Source: Limnanthes douglasii subsp. nivea (lineage: Eukaryota; Streptophyta; Magnoliopsida; Brassicales; Limnanthaceae). Taken from it: a DNA stretch of 64,000 nucleotides. The stretch lies in assembly GCA_036936605.1 (NCBI GenBank), contig JAUPFV010000004.1:288342009-288406008 (forward strand), given 5' to 3'. The notes beneath the pieces are model-generated. The model worked only from the letters and a program-made list of their open reading frames with translations. It searched no databases and was not told where the DNA came from. Both the position numbers and the translations under genes were made by a program. Shown here piece after piece: positions 56,593 to 64,000 of the stretch (position 1 is the first letter of the stretch; the number at the start of each line of letters is the position of its first letter).

Positions 56593-58950
56593 ATGTCGAA
56601 GCCCAAAGTTTGCATTTTTGAATTTGGTCACGAAATAGCTATTGTTCCGTTGTCCGAATTTGAAATTTTTTAAACCCTTCAAAATTACATTGAAAGCACA
56701 AGGCATGATCTTGTTAGATGTTACTACACCATTAGCTATTCGTGTGGTGCTCACAAGAATTGTTTGTTTAATAACGAGACAAATTTTATTAGTTTTGAAG
56801 TATATCTTGATGTCGAGCGTCTCAAGAGTGTTAATTGTTTTTATCAAAGAACAAATGGTCGATAAAGGGTCTTCAATTAAACGTAAAAATCTTGTTCAAC
56901 TTTTCGAAGAAGCCTCCCATAACCAACGAACTAGTGGTGAAAGTAGTAATTGTTTAGCTAATTCAACCCCGAAGAGAAGGCATCTTGCTACAACTGGATG
57001 GGCCGAAGCTATTGTCGGTGTTGGTCAGTCATTTGCTGAGAGTGCTGCAGGTATAAGGTTATCCTTGTCTCGATATGTATTAGAGAACATTTTTTTGTTT
57101 AAGTAAATGCATAATACAGTTAGGAAGATCCGAGTTTATTGTGTGAAAAAAGATTCAGACGGTTGCAAATGGAGGCTATATGCATCAGTTGATTCTAGAA
57201 CGGGTTTAATGACCATAAAGTGGTTTGTTAATACCCATACTTGCAGTCCTGTATTCACAAAAAAATAGCAGGAATTTGTCATCTGATTTGATTGTCGATG
57301 AGATTTATGATTCTCTTAGGAGTTGTCACAGTGTGACAGCTAAAACTATACAGTCCTCTATCAGGAAAAACTTCGGTTTAGAAATTTCTTATCGTCTATC
57401 GTGGAATGCTTTAGAAAATGCAAGGTGCGTAGTATTTGGAGATAGCAATACTTCTTTCGAAATGCTAAAAGGATACTTCAAACGACTAAAGAGTCGTTAT
57501 ATTACAACGAACTGTCATTTGGATTTAGCGCCCGACAACGTTTTCTGATGCTGTTTTATATCGTTCGCCGCGTGCCTTCATGGTTTTCATTCATACCGAC
57601 CTTTATTGTACGTTGACGAAATCCATCTAACCGGGAAGCATGGTGGGTTGTTGCTCTCAGTAGTGGAAAATGATGGCAACAACGGTTAGTCCCATTGTTA
57701 TTTTTCATGTTGCTAGATATGCGGTTTCTGGATTTTCTCATATATCACCAACAAAGATTGCTATATTGGCGTTATTACAATGCGATTGCTGGTAATATCT
57801 ATTTTTTTATACATATTCTAGCCATGCTAGATTGCTAGATTGAGTTTGTTGGATAGGTTGTATCCAGTGGATGACAACTTGCGATTTATGGTCATTCAAT
57901 CTACCAATTTTGGAATGTCATATGTCTGCAACTTTTATGTTCATACCCTGTCAACAAATCTAGACTTATGTATTACTGTAGGTCTATCTCCCGTTTCTTT
58001 CGAAATTGTTGGTAGTGAAGACTCTGACAATTGGTTTTAGTTTTTACAAAGTCTAAAACCGCATTTGCTAGGGCGCCATATAAAATTTATTTTAGACCGT
58101 CATGCTGGTATTATGAACGCTGTAACCTCTCTCTATCCGAATGACTACCACGCTTATTGTATCTTCCATATACTTCAGAATTTCAATAAATCTCTTGAAC
58201 CCACAAACAGAGTGTATAGAAACAATATGCTAGTGATGTTTAAGACCTGTGCTTCTGCCCCAACGATGGACTTTTTTAACAAACGACTATCACAGTTTCA
58301 ACGCCAAGGGGGTGATCGTATCGCCAAATTTCTAAAAACTTTGCCACCAGAAAAGTATGCTCAGGCATACCTCAAAGGCAAACGGTATGGGGCAATGGCA
58401 TCAACAGCTGTCGAATCGTTCAACGCGCAGATAAAACAATTGTGCAATCTGCCTATAGTGGAATTGGTCGACAGGATTAGAGTTCTACTTATGACTCAGA
58501 TGTCTAGACGTTTATCAGAAGAGTCTAAGTTGGAACACCAACTTATGCCCCGAGTTTGACAAAGTGTTTAAAGAGAATGTACAATGTGGTCGAACATGGG
58601 TAGTACGCAAGTCTTCTGCAGCTTTTTTTGAGGTTTTATCAGACCCAGTATTGGTGGTAAACATGTTTGATTTAAAATTTACATGTGGTTCTTGGCAGCC
58701 AGAATGTTTTCCATGCCCACACGCATTGGCTGCAATAGCATCTTAAAGCGAATATCCGATGACTTTAATAGAGCCTTTTTTCACTGCTGCAAATTCCAGG
58801 TCCAGTTTTTTATTTAACATACCAGATATAACAGATTTTGGTGAAGTTTTTAGCACTAACGATGATGGAGAGCTAGTGGTTAATATACCGAACGTTAAAA
58901 GACGAGCGGGACGGCCGAGAAAAAACATATTCCCTCAAGAGGAGAAGTAA
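56593..58950 (+). pseudogene. MULE (MuDR-type) transposase pseudogene, copy B
   Basis: The same domains as copy A and nearly the same sequence, including LDRHAGIMNAV, STAVESFNAQIK and a SWIM finger (FTCGSWQPECFPCPHALAAI). It shares copy A's breaks (TAG at 58038-58040, frameshift at about 58556) and adds its own: an extra base near 56839 and a TAA at 58743-58745 just after the SWIM finger. Predicted intron at 57685-57981. Confidence 0.9.
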
Positions 58951-59104
58951 CCACCAGCTAGTCGCGGTGTGGCCGCTGTTTCAAATCAGGACACAACAGG
59001 AGGTCTTGCAATGGTCCGTTTTGAATATAACAAACTTATGCTCTTAAGTTCCCTTTTTTTTGGATATGCTTGGATAAGTGCTTTTTATCTTGTGATTTAT
59101 ATGT

Positions 59105-59640
59105 TTTAAGATTGTTAACATTGCTAGATACAACGTTTTCTTGACTCGTTAATTATATTATTTACTCTCACTTGACATTGCTAGATAGGCTATGATGCCA
59201 TTGCTAGATACATGTTATATCATTGCTAGATTCACTAAAATTACATTGCTAATGTCACATTGCTAGATACATTGTAATATCCCTGCGACTGTAAGTCTAA
59301 AATGACATTGCTATATACGTTGATATGAATTTTCTAAATACTCCAATGTTTAACTTTACAAACCACAAACATGAAAGATCTGGGAATCCTATTCTCACAT
59401 TGCTAGATATAGGAAAATATCACTGCGGCTTAAAGTCTAATATCACATTGCTAGATACGCCTTATTTGGATTTGATAGATTCCTCTGCCAGATTAAAGAA
59501 TAGTCACATTACTAGATACGCCTTATTTGGATTTGATAGATTCCTCTATCAGATTAAAGAATAGTCACATTACTAGATACGCCTTACACAACATTTCTAT
59601 ATACATTTACACAGGTAGCTAAATTAATTGACGTTCCTAG
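59105..59640 (+). repeat. Cluster of CATTGCTAGATAC words, unit B tail
   Basis: Copy of the 54065-54600 cluster with a few substitutions. Same orientation and spacing. Confidence 0.88.
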
Positions 59641-59701
59641 ATTTATTAATATGACATTGTTAAAAACCCTATTATGACATTGTTGAAGGCCCATGAATGA
59701 C

Positions 59702-60200
59702 ATTGCGAGATAGACTACTGTTATATTAGGAGAAACATTATAAAGCCACTAGCATAAATGCCTTACATGACATTGTTATATACTAGTTAATTTGGTTTCT
59801 TACATTGCGATTGTGTTTTCTAACTGCCTTTACAACTTCTTCATTAAATTATTTCCTCTCTAATCTATAGTGAAACTGTAAAAATGGAAACAACATGTAA
59901 ACATCCATAGATCACACAATAAAGAAAAAAGTAACATCATAATTAGATTAAAACATCATTCATGGCAGTACAAATGCCCCATACAACAACCCTTCTAAAA
60001 AATAGAACATCTCAGAAAGTTGGTTTTGTTTATAGCCCATAAAACATAAAAAAACATACTAAAAAGAAAAAGATGCTGCATGAACTCCTATAACATCAAT
60101 TAGAATCATCGTCCTCATCATCCTCATTAGACTCTTCTTCTTCTTCTTCTTCTTATTTTTCTTCTTCTAATTCTTCTTATTCTTCATCAGCATCCTCTTC
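59702..60200. other. Stretch after the duplication, with a (TTC)n tract
   Basis: CATTGCGAGATAG and CATTGCGATTGTG words occur near 59.70 and 59.80 kb. 60128-60180 is a TTC-rich microsatellite that continues the acidic reading frame of the next gene past its stop. Confidence 0.6.
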
Positions 60201-60512
60201 CTATTCCGACTTCTCATTGTCGGCTTCATCTTCATCATCGTCGTCTCCGTCGGTGGACACCCAACTATCCCTTCTTCGCGTCCGTTTTGGAAGTTGTGCA
60301 GGGTAAGACTCGTACATGTCGTCGAGTGACCACGAGTCCCATAAAGCATACTCTTCTTCATAATTGGATGACCAAACTGAGCAGTCATCCTCTTCTTCTG
60401 AGGAGTACTCAGAAGTTTTTGTATGTTTGTATGGTTTGTTTTTGCAATAGTAGTTGGAAGACCAACCTTCATCTGAGGAGTACCTCGATGAAATTAGGGA
60501 CGAAGGGGCCAT
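60201..60512 (-). CDS. Small acidic protein, function unknown
   Basis: ATG at 60510-60512, TAG at 60201-60203, 103 aa. It starts MAPSSLISSRYSSDEGWSSN and is rich in Ser, Glu, Asp and Tyr (EYSSEEEDDCSVWSSNYEEE, DGDDDDEDEADNE). No domain, signal peptide or membrane segment is seen. After the stop the frame goes on as an almost pure Glu/Asp run with further stops, so the present end may be a truncation. A TATA-like GGCTATAAGTAGGG lies about 70 bp upstream on the same strand. It sits among CATTGCTAGATAC-rich DNA between MULE transposase and ULP1-like sequence, so it may belong to the MULE. The reading frame could also be a chance product of low complexity. Confidence 0.5.
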   Translation of the reverse strand: MAPSSLISSRYSSDEGWSSNYYCKNKPYKHTKTSEYSSEEEDDCSVWSSNYEEEYALWDSWSLDDMYESYPAQLPKRTRRRDSWVSTDGDDDDEDEADNEKSE

Positions 60513-60577
60513 TTTCAAAAGTAAGCTGAGTTATTAAAAAGTGGTGTTAGATGAATAACTTAAACTCTCATCCCCTA

Positions 60578-60590
60578 CTTATAGCCAAAT
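60578..60590 (-). promoter_or_regulatory. TATA box candidate of the acidic gene
   Basis: The minus strand reads GGCTATAAGTAGGG at about 60577-60590, roughly 70 bp before the ATG at 60512, a normal plant promoter-to-ATG distance. Confidence 0.45.
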
Positions 60591-60859
60591 GCAATGCCCA
60601 ATGCTACGTCCAATCTAGCGAAATGCAATTAATTGCATGCATTTAATTATACACGTCTAGTTAATGCATTTGTAATGATTCAATATCTACATTTGTCTTG
60701 TCAACTAATAAGTTAACCAATAGGATAAATAATCTATGTTTAATTACTGACAGATATAGGTAAAAGTCATTTCGATCTCATTTAATGTACTCATCTTCCA
60801 ATAAATCTATCTAGCAATGCATTAATATAGTTGGCCCATAATATATATCTTTGCGGTTT

Positions 60860-61100
60860 ACATTGATATGTCATTGCTAGATACGTGCATAATAGACATT
60901 TATAGATACAACAACATAACATTGCTAGATACATTATAATGACATTGCTAGATACATTATAACGACATTGCTAGATACATGGTAATTGTTAAATTGTTGG
61001 ATACACTAATAATGGCAGGATATTCCTAGTTACATTAAAAATACATTGCTAGATACATATTATTTGATATTGCTAGATACATCAAGGTGGAATTACATTT
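60860..61100 (+). repeat. Cluster of CATTGCTAGATAC words
   Basis: Six copies of TTGCTAGATAC within about 220 bp (near 60873, 60921, 60944, 60968, 61050 and 61071), all plus-oriented. One inverted copy (ATCTAGCAA) lies just before, near 60807. Confidence 0.88.
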
Positions 61101-61378
61101 CGATTGCCAACTGTAGGTGACTGTATAACCGGTTTGCTTTGCATTTTTCATCGTTAATTGTTAGTAATACTATACTAATGACATTGCTAGAACAATTATC
61201 AATAACACAAGCGTATACGTTGCCATTGTTACTACAGTTCCGAGTAATCCTTTAATACAGGCTCTACCATTGTTAGCTAAAACATCTCGCCCAACACTAA
61301 CGTTTAAAAAAGATCCTTACAAACAACATCCAATTTAAAATGAATTACACAAAAATTGTAAAAAAAATGATTTCAAAA

Positions 61379-64000
61379 TCAAAGGAAACTACCATTATCG
61401 GTTTGTGTTTGAAACATCGAGGAAATGCTTAAAAATGTCATCTTTCTTAGAAACATACCCTTTCTCAATGATATTTTTTGCGTACTGACAAAAAAAACCC
61501 CATAATAAAGGCTTTTATCTAGCTGTTGTGGGATATCTCTTATTGTCTTGATTTTGTATCCACCATTCACAACAAGTATGTAATTTTTCTTGACGCAGTA
61601 GGCCAACTGTAAAAACCAGAACCCCATAAACATTGCGATTTAGGCGACTATGTCATTGCTAGATACATTTTCTGGCATTGCTAGATAAACTCATGAGATA
61701 TTGGTAGATACACACGGAATACATTGCTGGATACAGAAAAATATCAGTGGGACTGTAACTCTAATATCACATTGCTAGATACATTGGTATAATATTGTTA
61801 GATACACTAAAAAGACATGGCTAGAAACACTTGCAGTATCATACATTGCCGAGTATCATACATTCAAACTAGGTAGGTAGATCTTGTAAGATGTAAATAA
61901 ATAGAATTATAACATAGAATTTATTATCCGGCCATCGGCTGTATTTCTCGTCTTATCTGGAATGTGTTTGCTCCATGGCAACAGTGAGTTGTAGCTACTA
62001 GCAGTACCATTCTCGATATCAATAACCAGCAACGTCAAGTGGTTGACGTCGAGCTTGTTAATTGTGCAAAGAGGAACAAGGGAAATGTATGTGTCCGGTT
62101 TCATTGTTTCAAATACTTTATCCACAATGTTTGACATATTTCCCTTCATATCCAGCGTTTCCAGCAATTTTTAACATTGCTATAGGAAGTAGATTGTTTT
62201 TAATAAAATTAATAATACTTGATGCACTTACAGTTGCAATTCAAGAAATTTGAATAACATTGACCATAAATGAATACTTATCATCAACCCCTTTCACAAG
62301 GACTCTCTAATTTGCATCATGGAGCAGCTTATATATCCAAGCATTTGTGATCTATCAATTAACAATTAATTTTTTAAAACATGTAAAGGATAATGATTAA
62401 AAACAAACAACGATGTATACGTAAACAACGTAGATGAGATTAATAGATTCCCTACTTGTAGATACTATACTTGGACATTTCTAGATACCTTATTATAACA
62501 TTTCTAGGTTGACAAATTAGACATTGCTAGATATATAAATGTAACATTACTAGATACCTTTAATTTAACGTTGCGTTTGTGATGTAACAGAATATTACCT
62601 TGAAGTCTACTTCAGTTTGGTTTGGGAGTTCTATTATCTCGCTCATACTAATCGAAATCCTATATGAGAACTCCGACATTGGCAAGTACCATACTTATGG
62701 ATCTTCGTGTTCTTCTTCTCTGGTTATTCTCAACACTTTGTTGTACTTACTGACATCTATGAGTTGTATTGTCGTTGTACGCTTCAGCCAATCTTCGTAC
62801 GCAACCTGTGGTTCTCCCACCTGCGTCTGACTAAGTAATTTCCACCTTGGGAACTCATCATCATCCACCTGTAATATATCAAATTAATTCCCTAACATTA
62901 CTTTTTCAGTGACGGTAAGACAAAGATCCATTTATATCGAGATTTGTTTGACCTTCCTCGATGGATTCCAAAGTACGTCGCTTCTCATTTGAATTTGCTA
63001 CAGCCTTGTCACATTGTTCATAAAAAGATTGCGTGCAGTCAACAAAATGTTTGTCAGCCAATGGTATAACAAAACGTATAGGCAGTGCGTTAGATGCTTC
63101 TTTATATTGTAGGCGTGTTCCATACTTAACTGCCCATATTTACAGGTTTTCAGATATATCTCCCCCGCCCTGTTTTACTTCTTCTGGTCTTTCATCCTGC
63201 GTAATAACTTCAGTCTTTGTTGCGGATCGCTATTCTTTGTTATAAATTGGAATAACCTTCACGAGAGACACTGCTTGCGATACTTGTTCACACTTTTCTT
63301 CTTGTTCTAAATCATGGTCCGTTAACGTTGGTACAGTAGATTGACGCTTGCCTTCCAGTCACGCTACGTGTCTTTCTTGCACTCCCTAATAATATAAGAC
63401 AATAAAGTTACCCATATGCATTGAGATTTTAGTGCATGACTCATTGCTAGATTCGTTATTCAAATCGTTGCAATTTATGCCCAGCTGACATTGCTAGATG
63501 TCAGCACAAATGATTTTCATTTCAAAGCCCACCTAGTTCAAGGTTGCGATTGCAACCTAAATACTTCATGGGATTTGTTTTGATTCATGTATTATTATTT
63601 TAACCTGTGTTTTCTAGATACCATGTCTTAGTGATTGCGATTTGTGCGACATATTTGTATCCTATAAAAATGAAAGTCATGATGCAAAATACAAGAAACT
63701 ATTGCAAGTCTTAAACTTTTCTTCCACTATCAAAACAACAATTCATCTTAGTTATTATCAAACCTAGACTTGGAATACTTCAAAACATGCCAACACATAA
63801 TACTAAATATTGTTGAATCTTAACGATTTTAAGATCCACCTACATCTTCAATTCATGTCTCCACCACCTTCTGAACGACAGTTTCTGAATTCTCCCCCTG
63901 TTCTTCGGTAGTTTTGGTTTCATCGTTTTTCCGTTTGTCGAACGTTTCATGTCTGTCCAAGACTAACTCCTGTCCATCAACCTCATTAGATCCAACTTTA
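61379..64000 (-). pseudogene. ULP1-like (C48 peptidase) pseudogene, several exons, continues beyond the window
   Basis: Minus strand. Exon at about 61907-62173: VNHLTLLVIDIENGTASSYN, the His and Asp region of ULP1 proteases (usual NHWxLLVIDxENxxxxxYDSL; Trp and Asp are lost here). Last exon 61379-61606: KIKTIRDIPQQLDKSLYYGV, where the catalytic Cys of the DCGVF motif is Tyr, then a T-run frameshift into FFCQYAKNIIEKGYV. Upstream exons: 62232-62351 (ITNAWIYKLLHDAN; donor GTAAGT), 62599-62868 (VDDDEFPRWKLLSQTQVGEP; GTAATA and TTACAG sites) and about 62930-63385 (RLQYKEASNALPIRFVIPLA, EKRRTLESIEEGQTNLD). A further Glu/Lys-rich exon lies at about 63865-64000. At least six stops occur. ULP1 enzymes remove SUMO from proteins; ULP1-like genes are known passengers of plant MULEs. 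Confidence 0.72.
61640..61820 (+). repeat. Cluster of CATTGCTAGATAC words in an intron of the ULP1-like gene
   Basis: Exact TTGCTAGATA at about 61656, 61679 and 61772, with variants (ATTGGTAGATAC, ATTGCTGGATAC, ATTGTTAGATAC) between. All are plus-oriented and between two exons. Confidence 0.82.

Larger units (their letters stand above)
54657..59698. repeat. Tandem segmental duplication, unit B
   Basis: At the junction, CATGAATGAC of the unit end meets GACTTGAACTACAC of the unit start, sharing GAC. After unit B the original continuation (CATTGCGAGATAGAC) follows, so A-B is a head-to-tail duplication with 3-bp microhomology. Confidence 0.95.

Noticed and set aside
60128..60180. Functional extension of the acidic protein through the (TTC)n tract
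   Set aside because: Several stops interrupt the frame; a Glu/Asp run is expected from any TTC-type microsatellite read on this strand.

Overview
The window is nuclear DNA of a flowering plant, probably a eudicot. It is AT-rich and carries plant F-box genes, Ty3/gypsy Tat-lineage and Ty1/copia retrotransposons, L1-type LINEs, a Stowaway MITE, Mutator-like elements (MULEs) and plant-mobile-domain relics. GT-AG introns recur. The species cannot be told from the sequence. Nearly everything is mobile-element DNA in different stages of decay. The only unbroken host-type gene I see is one F-box gene (49060-50142, minus).

Layout. 1-1450: edge of a plus-oriented Tat retrotransposon (antisense gene fragment, LTR-like promoter). 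4.1-5.7 kb: F-box pseudogene followed by a Stowaway MITE. 5.76-10.3 kb: L1 LINE with candidate target-site duplication. 11.1-12.7 kb: plant-mobile-domain pseudogene. 13.9-20.5 kb: decayed Tat element, minus. 21.4-22.5 kb: second F-box pseudogene. 23.2-26.15 kb: second LINE, minus, holding a near-perfect foldback at 24.06-24.20 kb. 26.5-27.2 kb: MULE relic. 28.1-30.05 kb: second plant-mobile-domain relic, minus. 30,445-35,405: complete but inactivated copia element. 35.9-36.47 kb: LTR-like promoter remnant. 36,476-47,728: full-length, young Tat element (LTRs about 98% identical, 5-bp TSD) with gag-pro-pol on the minus strand and a spliced antisense gene on the plus strand. 49.06-50.14 kb: intact F-box gene. 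49.6-59.7 kb: two tandem copies of a 5.05-kb segment, each with a MULE transposase pseudogene. 60-64 kb: a small acidic-protein gene and a ULP1-like protease pseudogene, both minus.

Two systems deserve attention. (1) Across 51.1-63.5 kb the word CATTGCTAGATAC and its variants recur more than 30 times, almost always in one orientation, in intergenic DNA and introns but not in the recognisable coding exons. Short self-repeated words in the noncoding DNA of a MULE that also carries ULP1-type sequence resemble the VANDAL/VANC anti-silencing arrangement of Arabidopsis. This would be a different motif family. (2) Three diverged Tat elements keep an antisense gene with an intron at the same place and phase. 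Two of them also carry unrelated approximately 50-bp tandem repeats at the equivalent position downstream of that gene. The antisense gene therefore looks like a real, spliced and selected component of these elements.
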